A stretch of 64,000 bases of DNA from an uncultured Caulobacter sp. (GTDB taxonomy: Bacteria; Pseudomonadota; Alphaproteobacteria; Caulobacterales; Caulobacteraceae). The stretch lies in assembly GCF_937900395.1 (NCBI RefSeq), contig NZ_CALCDX010000152.1, positions 1 through 64,000 of the forward strand. The letters are read 5' to 3'. The position numbers and the translations under genes were made by a program. Below the pieces are notes generated by a model. That model ran no database searches and was not told where the DNA came from. It worked only from the letters and a program-made list of their open reading frames with translations. Numbering within the stretch: the first letter of the stretch is position 1; every line of letters begins with the position of its first letter. Positions 16,967-25,029 of the stretch are shown here, piece after piece.

Positions 16967-18426
16967 CAGACCCGTTCTCCGAGATCGAGCGCCGCCAGGG
17001 CCTGGGCCAAAAGCCCCGCCTTGGAGCCGTTCGACCCCTTCACCATCACCACGTCGCCAGGCCGGATCGCCCCCGCCAGCTCAGCCGTTAACTTTTCGGT
17101 AACCACCGCGTAGCCGCCTCGCCGAGTCGGCGGAAGCTGCTCCCACAGCGATTTCATGTGGACGCCCGCGAGAAAAACCATGTCAACGTTTGCAGCCGCG
17201 ATCGGCGCCGCAAGCTCCGCGTGAAAGCGCGCGGAGTCCTCGCCCAATTCGAGCATGTCGGTCAGGACGACGATCCGGCGCCCGGCGACCTTGCGCGCGC
17301 CCAGCGTCTTCAGCGCCGCCTGCATGGAGACGGGGTTGGCGTTGTAGCTCTCGTCGACCAGGGTGAACGTCCCGCCGCCGATCCGGACGGTCTTTTCGGC
17401 CCCGCGCCCCTCGATCGGCGCGAAGGCGGCCAGGGCCGCCAGAGCCGTCTGGCGCGGCACGTCCAACGCTTCGAGCATCAGCAGCACGCACAGGCTGTTG
17501 GGACCCCAGTGGACTCCGGTCTGGAGCAAGGAGAACTCGACGGGCTCGCCCTTGATCACGGCTTTAACCACCGACTTCCCCGGCGAATGCCGGGGCCCAG
17601 ATCCATCCTGAGCGCTCGCCGCCTTGTCATCTGGATCCCGGCCTTCGCCGGGAAGGTCGGAGGAAAAAGAGACCAACTGGGCCGTGCAGTCGGGGGAAGA
17701 CCCGAAGCTCCAGACGGTGGCGCCGACCTTCTCGGCCTCGCCCTTCAGGAACTCGAACCAGCGGTTGTCGGCGTTCAGCACCGCGATCCCGCCAGGCTGG
17801 AGGCCCGCGAAGATCTCGGCCTTGGCGCGGGCGACGCCCGCCTCGCCGTCCGGGAAGTTCTCGATGTGCACCGGGCCGACCGTGGTGATCGCCACCGCGT
17901 GCGGCTGAACGAAGCCCGACAGCGGGACGATCTCGTCGGCGTGGTTCATGCCGATCTCGAACACCGCCCGCTGGGTGTCGCGCGGCATCCGCGCCAGGGT
18001 CAGCGGCACGCCAATGTGGTTGTTGTAGCTCTTGACCGAGGCGTGGGCCTTGCCGGCCAGGCGCAGGCCCGCCTCGACCGCGCGGGTGACGCTGGTCTTG
18101 CCGACCGAGCCGGTCACCGCGCCGCGCTTGCACTGGGGCGCACGATCGCGGGCGGCGACGCCCAGGGCCTCCAGCGCCTTGAAGGTGTCGGCGACCATGA
18201 CGGCCGGGGCGTCGACCGGCTTGGCGGCCAAGACGCCAGCCGCGCCGTTGACCACGGCTTGCGGCACGAAGTCGTGACCGTCGCGCGCGCCGACCAGCGG
18301 CACGAAAAGGTCGCCCTTCTCCACGCTGCGCGTGTCGATCGAGACGCCGGTCGCGATGAAGTCGCCGGCGACCTGGCCGCCGACCGCCTGGGCGATCTCG
18401 TCAGCGGTCCAGAGGGCGTCAGACAT
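16966..18426 (-). CDS. murF: UDP-MurNAc-tripeptide--D-alanyl-D-alanine ligase, with in-frame repeat insertion
   Basis: Adds D-Ala-D-Ala to finish the UDP-MurNAc-pentapeptide. The 486-residue protein has N-terminal DTRSVEKGDLFVPL, the ATP loop GSVGKTSVT (res. 106-114), NHADEIVPL and DESYNANPVSM. Residues about 256-285 (SDLPGEGRDPDD ... GPRHSPGKS) are encoded by a 90-bp palindromic intergenic repeat and are not expected in MurF; they fall in a loop of the central domain between LVSFS and VVKAVIKGEPVEF. The frame is kept on both sides, so the gene should be functional. It overlaps murE by 8 bases. Confidence 0.96.
   Translation of the reverse strand: MSDALWTADEIAQAVGGQVAGDFIATGVSIDTRSVEKGDLFVPLVGARDGHDFVPQAVVNGAAGVLAAKPVDAPAVMVADTFKALEALGVAARDRAPQCKRGAVTGSVGKTSVTRAVEAGLRLAGKAHASVKSYNNHIGVPLTLARMPRDTQRAVFEIGMNHADEIVPLSGFVQPHAVAITTVGPVHIENFPDGEAGVARAKAEIFAGLQPGGIAVLNADNRWFEFLKGEAEKVGATVWSFGSSPDCTAQLVSFSSDLPGEGRDPDDKAASAQDGSGPRHSPGKSVVKAVIKGEPVEFSLLQTGVHWGPNSLCVLLMLEALDVPRQTALAALAAFAPIEGRGAEKTVRIGGGTFTLVDESYNANPVSMQAALKTLGARKVAGRRIVVLTDMLELGEDSARFHAELAAPIAAANVDMVFLAGVHMKSLWEQLPPTRRGGYAVVTEKLTAELAGAIRPGDVVMVKGSNGSKAGLLAQALAALDLGERV
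17571..17660. repeat. Palindromic repeat (CCCCGGCGAATGCCGGGG family) inside murF
   Basis: The 90-bp segment runs from CCGACTTCCCCGGCGAATG to CGCCGGGAAGGTCGG, its ends being inverted copies, with CAGATCCA / TGGATCCC further in. Its left arm is nearly identical to the intergenic element at 24294-24424. Being 90 bp it adds exactly 30 codons and keeps the murF frame open. Confidence 0.88.
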
Positions 18427-19879
18427 GCTCGCCCTCCAGAGCCGCGAGGGTCTCGGCGACGTCGTCGAACGGATGCACGACGCCGGCGACGATCTGGCCT
18501 TGTTCGTGCCCCTTGCCGGCCACGACCAGCACGTCGCCTTCGGCCAGCAGGTCGACGGCGGCGCGGATGGCGGCGCGGCGGTCGCCGATCTCGCGCGCGC
18601 CCGGGGCGGCTTCGAGAATGGCGGCGCGGATCGAGGCCGGGTCCTCCGAGCGCGGATTGTCGTCGGTGACGATGGCGATGTCCGCGAGCTTGGCGCCGAT
18701 CGCGCCCATCAGCGGGCGCTTGCCCCGGTCGCGGTCGCCGCCCGCGCCGAACACGGCGATCAGCTTGCCGCGCGTGTGCGGACGCAGGGCTTCGAGCACG
18801 GTCTGCAGGCCGTCCGGCGTATGGGCGTAATCGACATAGGCCTCGCCGCCCTTGGGGCCGCGCCCGACGCGCTGCAGACGCCCAGCGGCGCCTTCCAGGC
18901 TCTCCAGCGCCTTGAGGACCTTGCCGACGTCCTCGCCGGCGGCGACGCACAGGCCGGCGGCGACCAGCACGTTCGAGGCTTGGAAGGCGCCGGCCAGCGG
19001 CAGGCGGATCTCGTAGGTCACGCCATCGGCTTCGACCACCAGGTCCTGGCCGGCCGGTGTCGGGGTGCGCGAGACCAGGCGCAGGCCCTGGCCGTCCTCG
19101 CCGACCGAGAACACGCTTTGCCCCGAGGTCACGGCTGTCGAGGCGAAGGTCGGGAAGGCCTCGCTGTCGGCGTTCAGCACGGCCATCGCGCCGGCGGGGG
19201 TCAGCGTGTCGAACAGGCGCAGCTTGGCGGCGCGGTAGGCCTCCATGGAGCCGTGATAGTCGAGGTGGTCCTGGGTGAAGTTGGTGAAGCCGGCGGCGCG
19301 CAGCTTCACGCCGTCCACGCGGCGCTGGTCGACGCCGTGCGAGCTGGCCTCCAGCGCCAGGTGGGTGACGCCCATGTCGGCGAGACGCGCGATCATCTCG
19401 GCGACGTCGCCGGCATCCGGCGTGGTCAGGCCAGGCGGCGTCAGCTGCTGGTCGGGTTGGCCCGCCTCGCTGACCACCACGCCCAGCGTGCCCATGCTGG
19501 CGGCCTTGTGGCCCAGCTTGGCGAAGATCTGGCGGCAGAAGCCGGCGACCGAGGTCTTGCCGTTGGTGCCGGTGACGGCCACGCACATGTCAGGCTGCTT
19601 GCCCCAGAACGCCGCCGAGGCCAGGGCGTAGGCGCGGCGGGCGTCCTCCGAGCGCACCACCGGCACGCCGAGACCTTCCAGCCCGCCCTCGGGCGCGAGA
19701 ACGGCGGCCGCGCCTTGCGAGACCGCGCCCGGCGCGAAGTCGCGGCCGTCGACCTTGGTGCCCGGCAGGGCCGCGAACAGCCAGCCGGCGGTGACCTTGC
19801 GGCTGTCGGCCGTGACGCCGGCGATCACCGGGTCATTGGCGAAGGGACGGTTGAACAGTTCGGACAGACGCTTGGTCAT
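18419..19879 (-). CDS. murE: UDP-MurNAc-L-Ala-D-Glu--meso-diaminopimelate ligase
   Basis: Third Mur ligase. The 486-residue protein starts MTKRLSELFN at 19879 (further upstream in-frame codons only shadow ftsI). It has the ATP loop VTGTNGKTSV (res. 102-111), YDYAHTPDGL-type sequence (DYAHTPDGL) and DNPRSEDP, the DNPR box that selects meso-diaminopimelate rather than lysine. Its ATG overlaps the ftsI stop (ATGA) and its end overlaps murF by 8 bases. Confidence 0.97.
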   Translation of the reverse strand: MTKRLSELFNRPFANDPVIAGVTADSRKVTAGWLFAALPGTKVDGRDFAPGAVSQGAAAVLAPEGGLEGLGVPVVRSEDARRAYALASAAFWGKQPDMCVAVTGTNGKTSVAGFCRQIFAKLGHKAASMGTLGVVVSEAGQPDQQLTPPGLTTPDAGDVAEMIARLADMGVTHLALEASSHGVDQRRVDGVKLRAAGFTNFTQDHLDYHGSMEAYRAAKLRLFDTLTPAGAMAVLNADSEAFPTFASTAVTSGQSVFSVGEDGQGLRLVSRTPTPAGQDLVVEADGVTYEIRLPLAGAFQASNVLVAAGLCVAAGEDVGKVLKALESLEGAAGRLQRVGRGPKGGEAYVDYAHTPDGLQTVLEALRPHTRGKLIAVFGAGGDRDRGKRPLMGAIGAKLADIAIVTDDNPRSEDPASIRAAILEAAPGAREIGDRRAAIRAAVDLLAEGDVLVVAGKGHEQGQIVAGVVHPFDDVAETLAALEGEHV

Positions 19880-21648
19880 AGGCCCGCCTCCGGAGCGGCG
19901 TTCTTTGTAGGAGCGGCGATGGTCACCAGGTCCTGCTTTCTCTGCACGCCGAGGAACGGCGCGATGCGTTCGATGACCTTGCCGGCCGCCGGCGCCCCGA
20001 CCCAGCCGCCGGTCGAGAAGCCGTACGAGGCGGCCGTGCCATGCGGCTCGTCCATCAGGATCAGGACGAAGTAGCGGTCGGCCTCCAGCGGGCCGTCGGT
20101 CGGGAACGTCGCCGCGAATGACGAGACCTGGCGCTGGTGGTTGTAGCCGCGGATCGAAGGGTCGTACTTCTCGCCCGTGCCGGTCTTGCCGCCGACCGAC
20201 AGGCCCGGCACGTCGGCCTTGCCGCCGCTGCCGCCCTCGCCCGGGATGACGTTGGCGCGCATGATCTTCAGCATCTCGGCCGAGGTGGCTTCCGACAGCA
20301 CCCGCGCGCCTTCCGGACGCACGCCGTCGGGCATCTTCTTGATGGTCAGCGGCAGCATCTTTCCGCCGTTCAGCAGCGCGCCCATGGCTTGAGCGAGGGC
20401 GAGCGGGCTGACGTTCATGCCGTGGCCGAACGAGGTGGAGGCCACCGCGTCCATGTCCCACTTGCGCGGCGTCAGCGGGCGAGCGGATTCCATCAGCTCG
20501 ACCTTGGCCGGCTTGGTCAGGCCCAGCGCCGTGAAGTAGCGCGACAGCCGCTCGCCGCCGATCTTCTCGGCCAGCATGGCCGTGCCGATGTTCGACGAGT
20601 GCTTGAACACCTCGACCAGGGTCAGGATGGCCTTGGCCGCGTGGTAGTCATGGATCGTGCGGTAGCCCAGCTTGAACGGCTCGCGCGCGTCGAAGGTCGA
20701 GGCGGGAGTCGCCACGCCGGTGTCCAGGCCGATCGCGACCGTGAACGCCTTGAAGGTCGAGCCCATCTCGTAGACCGAGGCCGCGGCGCGGTTCAGGCGC
20801 TGCTCATTGGTCGCCTCGCCCGCCTTGTTCGGGTCGAAGTCGGGCAGGCTGGCCAGGCCCAGGATCTCGCCGGTGTGGACGTTGGTGACCAGGCCGACCG
20901 CGCCCTTCGGCGTGAACTCGGCGGCGGCCTTGCGCAACTCGTCCTCGAGCGCGGCCTGCACGCGCACGTCGATCGACAGCTGGACCGGACCACCGCCGTC
21001 GCCGCCGACGGCCATGCGGATCGGATCGTCCAGCGCGCGCTCGGCGCCGGCTAGGCCCTTGCCGCCGCTGTCGACGAAGCCGATCAGGTGGGCGGCCGTC
21101 GGGCCCAGCGGATACATCCGCCGCTCCTGCTCCTCGAACGAGACGCCCGGCAGGCCGAGGTTGAAGATGGCGTCCTTCTCGTCGGGCGTCAGGCCGCCGA
21201 CGACGAAGGTGCGATGGTCGCCGAACACGATCTTGTCCAGCCGCTTGGACGGCACCTGCGGCAGGGCGCGCCCGAGGGCCCGGCGGGTCTCCTTGGCGTC
21301 CCAGACCTCGCGCGGATCGACATAGAGGGCGTAGTGGGCCAGGTCGACGGCCAGCAGCTTGCCGTTGCGGTCGACCAGGTCGCCGCGCGCGCCCTCGGCG
21401 CCCTGGGCGTAGCCGTTGCCGCGACCGGCGTTCGAGAACAGCGCCGCCCACCCCGCGCCCAGGCCCACGCCGACAAAGCACAGGCCGAAGAACACCATCA
21501 CCAGGAAGATGCGGATGCGCGTGTCGTCCTGCGGCTTGGCCGCCGCGCGCGAGCGCTCGAAGGCGTGCTCCAGCCGCCAGACGCGCTCGACCAGCCAGCG
21601 CCAGGCCGGAGAATGGAACCCGCCGGGGCCAAGGTTCGAGAGGCTCAT
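19876..21648 (-). CDS. ftsI: Septal transpeptidase PBP3
   Basis: Class B penicillin-binding protein that cross-links septal peptidoglycan with FtsW. The 590-residue protein has a cytosolic N terminus, one membrane helix (res. ~46-70), a dimerisation domain and a transpeptidase domain with S297-TFK (SxxK), HSSN (SxN) and GGKTGTGEK (KTG). It overlaps ftsL and murE by 4 bases each. Confidence 0.97.
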   Translation of the reverse strand: MSLSNLGPGGFHSPAWRWLVERVWRLEHAFERSRAAAKPQDDTRIRIFLVMVFFGLCFVGVGLGAGWAALFSNAGRGNGYAQGAEGARGDLVDRNGKLLAVDLAHYALYVDPREVWDAKETRRALGRALPQVPSKRLDKIVFGDHRTFVVGGLTPDEKDAIFNLGLPGVSFEEQERRMYPLGPTAAHLIGFVDSGGKGLAGAERALDDPIRMAVGGDGGGPVQLSIDVRVQAALEDELRKAAAEFTPKGAVGLVTNVHTGEILGLASLPDFDPNKAGEATNEQRLNRAAASVYEMGSTFKAFTVAIGLDTGVATPASTFDAREPFKLGYRTIHDYHAAKAILTLVEVFKHSSNIGTAMLAEKIGGERLSRYFTALGLTKPAKVELMESARPLTPRKWDMDAVASTSFGHGMNVSPLALAQAMGALLNGGKMLPLTIKKMPDGVRPEGARVLSEATSAEMLKIMRANVIPGEGGSGGKADVPGLSVGGKTGTGEKYDPSIRGYNHQRQVSSFAATFPTDGPLEADRYFVLILMDEPHGTAASYGFSTGGWVGAPAAGKVIERIAPFLGVQRKQDLVTIAAPTKNAAPEAGL

Positions 21649-22082
21649 CGCGGGCCTCCCGCGGGAGGCGGCGGCGGAACGTCTTCCGGCACGGCTTCGG
21701 GCGCGTCGGCGGCCAAGGCGTCGGTGGCTTCGGGGACCGCCGTAACCGGCGCGCGCGGCAATTCGCGACGGCGCGCGACGTCGATCAAGGCGTCTTCGGT
21801 GATCTCGTGGTCGGCCGCGATCGGTTGCAGCTGCATCATCTGCGCCAGTTGCTCGATACGGCGCGGCTGCTCCAGGTGGGCGACCTCGGCCTCCAGCAGG
21901 CGCTTTCGCACGGCCTCTTCGTCGATCTCCTGCTGGATGCGGGCGATCTCCTGGCGCTCGCGACCGGCGAAGGTCTTGGCCAGATAGACGCCGGTGACCA
22001 GGGTCAGCAGGATGCCGAGCCCCACGACCTCGACGACCCGGAAGCCCCGCACCCGCTTATTGAAGAGCTCCATGAAGCTCAT
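21645..22082 (-). CDS. ftsL: Cell division protein FtsL
   Basis: A 145-residue bitopic protein with a short cytosolic N terminus, one membrane helix (VVEVVGLGILLTLVTGVYLA, res. ~17-36), a coiled coil (ERQEIARIQQEIDEEAVRKR ...) and a disordered Ala/Pro-rich tail. Sequence identity of FtsL is always low; the call rests on topology and on the position between rsmH and ftsI. ATG codons at residues 1 and 4 are both possible. Overlaps rsmH and ftsI by 4 bases each. Confidence 0.9.
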   Translation of the reverse strand: MSFMELFNKRVRGFRVVEVVGLGILLTLVTGVYLAKTFAGRERQEIARIQQEIDEEAVRKRLLEAEVAHLEQPRRIEQLAQMMQLQPIAADHEITEDALIDVARRRELPRAPVTAVPEATDALAADAPEAVPEDVPPPPPAGGPR

Positions 22083-23014
22083 GCGGCGGTCTCCCAGACG
22101 GGAGCGGCCGTGCGCACGGCCGCGCGCAGCTTGGACGAGCGCGCGCGCGGATTGACGGCCAGTTCGACCTCGCCCGGCGCGATCGCCTTGTTCGAGATCA
22201 GCTGGAAGCTGGGCGCCGCGCCGGCCTGGACCGGCGGCGCGTGGCGCGAGCCGCCGGGCGTCTTCCCCGCCCGCTCGGCCAGGAACGCCTTGACGATCCG
22301 GTCCTCCAGCGAGTGGAAGGTCACGACCACCAGGCGGCCGCCCGGCTTGAGCACCTTCTCGGCGGCGACGAGACCGGCCTCCAGCTCGCCCAGCTCGTCA
22401 TTGACCGCGATCCGCAGGCCCTGGAACGAGCGGGTGGCCGGATGAACCTTTGCGCCCTTGCGGCCACCGACGGCGCGCTCGATCACCTCGGCCAGGTCCA
22501 GCGTGCGCTCGAACGGCTTCTCCTCGCGGCGGCGGATGATGAAGCTGGCGATACGGCGCGAGGCGTGCTCCTCGCCGTAGACGTAGAGGATCTTCGCCAG
22601 CTCGGCGTGGTCCAGGGTGTTGACTAGATCGGCGGCGGTCGGACCGGTGTCGCCCATCCGCATGTCCAGCGGACCGTCGCGCATGAACGAGAAGCCGCGC
22701 TCGGCCTGATCGAGCTGCATCGACGAGACGCCGAGGTCCAGCATCACGCCGTCGACCGACTCCGGACCCAGCTCGTCCAGCATTTCCGAGAAGCGGGCCT
22801 GGACCAGGCGGAAGCGGTCGGCGGGCAGGCCTTCGGTGAATTGGCGGACGGTCGGGTCGCGGTCGAAGCCGACGACGCTGGCCCCGGTGGCCAGCACCGC
22901 GCGGGTGTAGCCGCCCGCGCCGAAGGTGCCGTCCACGACGACGTCACCGGGACCGGCGCCCAGCGCCTCAACCACTTCGTCAAGCAGGACCGAGATGTGC
23001 GGTGCGGCGCTCAC
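22079..23014 (-). CDS. rsmH: 16S rRNA (cytosine(1402)-N(4))-methyltransferase
   Basis: Methylates C1402 of 16S rRNA in the ribosomal P site. The 311-residue protein has DGTFGAGGYT (SAM motif I, res. 28-37), DLGVSSMQLDQAERGFSF, HPATRSFQGLRIAVNDEL and VVTFHSLEDRIVK. I chose GTG 23014 (VSAAPHISVLL), which overlaps the mraZ stop as GTGA, the same coupling used along this operon; the longer frame would read through mraZ. Confidence 0.95.
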   Translation of the reverse strand: MSAAPHISVLLDEVVEALGAGPGDVVVDGTFGAGGYTRAVLATGASVVGFDRDPTVRQFTEGLPADRFRLVQARFSEMLDELGPESVDGVMLDLGVSSMQLDQAERGFSFMRDGPLDMRMGDTGPTAADLVNTLDHAELAKILYVYGEEHASRRIASFIIRRREEKPFERTLDLAEVIERAVGGRKGAKVHPATRSFQGLRIAVNDELGELEAGLVAAEKVLKPGGRLVVVTFHSLEDRIVKAFLAERAGKTPGGSRHAPPVQAGAAPSFQLISNKAIAPGEVELAVNPRARSSKLRAAVRTAAPVWETAA

Positions 23015-23478
23015 GACACGACGCCCAGTCGAGCGGCGCGCTGCTGGGCGCGCAGGGCGGCCAGACCTTCGCGCGCCAGGTCGCGCTGCGCCGCGCGATG
23101 GGCCTGGAAGGCCTCGCGGGACCAAATCTGGAAACGCTCACCCATACCGACGACAGCAACCCAATCCGTGAGGCCGCACATTTCGCACAAATGGTCGGGC
23201 AAGGTAATGCGACCGGCTGTATCAAACGACAGCTTGGCCATGCCGCCCAGCACGCTGATCTCCAGCGCCGAGCGCGTGGGATCGCCGAACGGCAGTTCCT
23301 CGATCACGCCCATGTAGCGGTCGAACAGGGCCTTGCCGCCCGCCTCCAGGCAGTCGGCCTCGATGGAGGGAAAGCAGAAGATCCCATCGAACATCCCGGA
23401 CACGGCCGCGCGGAATTCCTGCGGCACAACGATGCGCCGCTTGCTGTCGAGCTGTTTCTCGAAGGTCGAGAGAAACAA
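23011..23478 (-). CDS. mraZ: Transcriptional regulator MraZ
   Basis: First gene of the division cluster; MraZ is an AbrB-fold DNA-binding protein that represses its own operon in E. coli. The protein holds two SpoVT/AbrB-like repeats (FLSTFEKQLDSKRRIVVPQEFR and KLSFDTAGRITLPDHL). MraZ proteins begin at the MF-x-S/G strand, so I chose TTG 23478 (155 residues). GTG 23523 and ATG 23550 are in frame, but the ATG lies within the TGGG operator boxes and would add 24 residues not typical of the family. The start is uncertain. Confidence 0.88.
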   Translation of the reverse strand: MFLSTFEKQLDSKRRIVVPQEFRAAVSGMFDGIFCFPSIEADCLEAGGKALFDRYMGVIEELPFGDPTRSALEISVLGGMAKLSFDTAGRITLPDHLCEMCGLTDWVAVVGMGERFQIWSREAFQAHRAAQRDLAREGLAALRAQQRAARLGVVS

Positions 23479-23539
23479 GACCGTTGAACCCCGCCAGATC
23501 CGCGTCGGTCGGCGACCCGCCACATCGCCCCGACGCAAT

Positions 23540-23563
23540 TGGGTTAACATGGGATGAATTGGG
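23540..23563. promoter_or_regulatory. Three TGGG boxes at 10-base spacing, probable MraZ operator
   Basis: TGGG occurs at 23540, 23550 and 23560 on the plus strand, one helical turn apart, 62-85 bases before the chosen mraZ start. E. coli MraZ binds TGGGN direct repeats separated by 5 bases, the same 10-base period. Here the boxes are on the strand opposite to mraZ transcription. Confidence 0.65.
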
Positions 23564-23614
23564 ACACAATGACACCGAATGCCATTTCATCGAGATTTCA
23601 AAGGTGTCCGACCA

Positions 23615-23632
23615 CCGCTCCACTGGGAGCGG
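23615..23632. promoter_or_regulatory. Hairpin in the mraZ leader or promoter region
   Basis: A perfect 7-bp inverted repeat CCGCTCC-ACTG-GGAGCGG lies between the LexA box and the TGGG boxes. It could be a leader hairpin or an operator; no T run follows on either strand. Confidence 0.35.
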
Positions 23633-23645
23633 AAGTTAATCAACA

Positions 23646-23660
23646 GAACATACACAGAAC
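23646..23660 (-). promoter_or_regulatory. LexA (SOS) box upstream of mraZ
   Basis: On the minus strand GTTC-TGTGTAT-GTTC matches the alphaproteobacterial LexA operator GTTC-N7-GTTC in all eight fixed bases, in the direction of mraZ. It lies about 170 bases before the chosen mraZ start and ahead of the whole dcw cluster. The uvrA gene in this window carries the same motif. Confidence 0.6.
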
Positions 23661-23717
23661 TATTCAGTGAACGGCGTCCGCGGTGTCAGTTGAACCCATT
23701 GGGAGGCAAGGGAAGAA

Positions 23718-23845
23718 CGCCCCTCCGTCACGCGGCTTGGCCGCGCGCCACCTCCCCCGTTGCACGGGTGAGGAGGAAGCCGCTCATCCTCCCCCGCTCG
23801 CGTGGGAGGTGGATCGCCGCGATGCGCGGCGAGACGGAGGGGGCG
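23718..23845. repeat. Palindromic intergenic repeat, CTCCCCCG family (copy 2)
   Basis: Outer arms CGCCCCTCCGTC and GACGGAGGGGGCG are inverted; inside are CCACCTCCCCCG and CCCCCGCTCGCGTGGGAGGTGG-type hairpins and a GCGGC / GCCGC pair. It shares ACGGAGGGGGCG and ACCTCCCCCG with the element at 3061. It lies between rnpB and the mraZ promoter. Confidence 0.75.
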
Positions 23846-23866
23846 CTGCCCACCTCCGCGTAAAAC

Positions 23867-24251
23867 GGACCAGATGATCTGTAAGCCGGGTTCTGTTCCG
23901 CCTCCGAAGAGACGGCGACGATCATTCCTCTAGGCCGGCCATTGCTGGACGGCTCTCGCGACCTACCCGGATCCTCTCGGCCAGTGACGGCCTAGTCGAC
24001 GCGAGGCCGACGCGGGATCCCTATTCGGTCTTGCTCCAGGCGGGGCTTGCCATGCCGTCCCTGTCACCAGGTCCGCGGTGGGCTCTTACCCCACCCTTTC
24101 ACCCTTACCGTCCTCGAAAGGAAGGCGGTTTGCTTTCTGTGGCGCTATCCCTGGGATCGCTCCCGGTGGGCGTTACCCACCGCCTTGTCACCGTGGAGCC
24201 CGGACTTTCCTCGGCGTCCGAAGACGACGCGACCGCCCGACCATCTGGTCC
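23867..24251 (-). ncRNA. rnpB: RNase P RNA
   Basis: The catalytic RNA that trims tRNA 5' ends. On the minus strand the ends pair as a perfect 10-bp P1 helix (GGACCAGATG / CATCTGGTCC). The conserved 5' block GAGGAAAGTCCGGGCTCCA lies at 24194-24212 and the conserved 3' block ACAGAACCCGGCTTA at 23882-23896. The length of 385 bases fits a bacterial type A RNA. The open frames across it are not genes. Confidence 0.95.
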
Positions 24252-24293
24252 GGGGGTTCAATGGCCTCGCTCGCCCACGAGGTCAACAAACAT

Positions 24294-24424
24294 CCGACCT
24301 CCCCGGCGAATGCCGGGGCCCAGATTCATTCCGAGAGTTTGGGGTGTTTGCGCCAATCGCCGGCGCCCAAATCGCGGCGGTCCGTGGGTTCGATCTGGGC
24401 CCCGGCATTCGCCGGGGAAGTCGG
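24294..24424. repeat. Palindromic intergenic repeat, CCCCGGCGAATGCCGGGG family
   Basis: A perfect 25-bp inverted repeat (24301-24325 and 24393-24417), each arm itself containing the hairpin CCCCGGCGAATGCCGGGG, flanked by CCGACCT and AAGTCGG. It lies between rnpB and the end of the PaiB-like gene. The copy in murF has the same left arm. Confidence 0.88.
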
Positions 24425-24426
24425 GT

Positions 24427-25029
24427 TCAGGGGATATTCCGCATCAGCTTGGCGATCGGATGCTTGCCCAGCCCCTTCGCCGCGCCCAGACGGTCGGCGT
24501 CGGCCTTGTTCTGCGACAGCTTGAAGGTCCCCTCCAGCCGCTCGACGAACAGGCGCCCGCCCATGATCCCGCGCAGCAGGGCCTCGAACTTGCCGGCCTT
24601 CATCTTGTCGCGGGTCCAGGGCTTTTTCGGCAGAAGGCGCGCTTCTTCCTGGGCCGACAGGTCGTCGAGCAGCGCGATCAGTTCCGCCTCATCCAGCGGG
24701 GCGACCGAGCCCTCGGCCTCGACGGACTGGTAGTTCCAGGTCGGCACCTGGTCGGCGCTCTCGTACCAGTCGGGGCTGACATAGGCGTCGAGGCCGGTCG
24801 CCAGGACCACCGCGCGGAAGCCCTGGGTCAGGTGCGGCGTCAGGACGTTGCCGCGCGACAGGTGGAAGTCGAGCGCGATCTCCCCGTCCAGCTCGCGGAT
24901 CACCACCGGCGACTGCGCGACCATCGGCCGGCCGCCGACGCTGGCGGCGATGGTCACGAACGGATGGGCCCGCAGAAAGTCCAGCAGGACCGCGCGATCC
25001 TCGACGTGGAAGGCTTTGGCCGGATGCAT
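24427..25029 (-). CDS. FMN-binding PaiB-family protein
   Basis: A 200-residue flavin-reductase-fold protein of the PaiB family (FMN-binding negative transcriptional regulator), starting MHPAKAFHVEDRAVLLDFLR. Family landmarks are HPFVTIAAS, RGNVLTPHL, YVSPDWYES, VPTWNYQSVEAEG and a C-terminal GIMGGRLFVERLEGTFKLSQNK. B. subtilis PaiB modulates sporulation and protease genes; the role here is unknown. The ATG (25029) shares its A with the stop of the amidase gene (TGATG), so the two are coupled. Confidence 0.9.
   Translation of the reverse strand: MHPAKAFHVEDRAVLLDFLRAHPFVTIAASVGGRPMVAQSPVVIRELDGEIALDFHLSRGNVLTPHLTQGFRAVVLATGLDAYVSPDWYESADQVPTWNYQSVEAEGSVAPLDEAELIALLDDLSAQEEARLLPKKPWTRDKMKAGKFEALLRGIMGGRLFVERLEGTFKLSQNKADADRLGAAKGLGKHPIAKLMRNIP

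Noticed and set aside
19880..20461. A murE start at 20461 giving a 680-residue protein
   Set aside because: The extra 194 residues are read out of frame through ftsI and look like frame-shadow sequence; MurE begins at MTKRLSELFN (19879), overlapping the ftsI stop.
23015..23125. An rsmH start at 23125
   Set aside because: It would overlap mraZ by over 100 bases and add Arg/Pro/Gly-rich shadow sequence; GTG 23014 makes the usual 4-base overlap.
23718..24424. Possible CRISPR array or IS element near rnpB
   Set aside because: The repeats are inverted pairs around one core, not regularly spaced direct repeats, and no transposase or cas gene is present.
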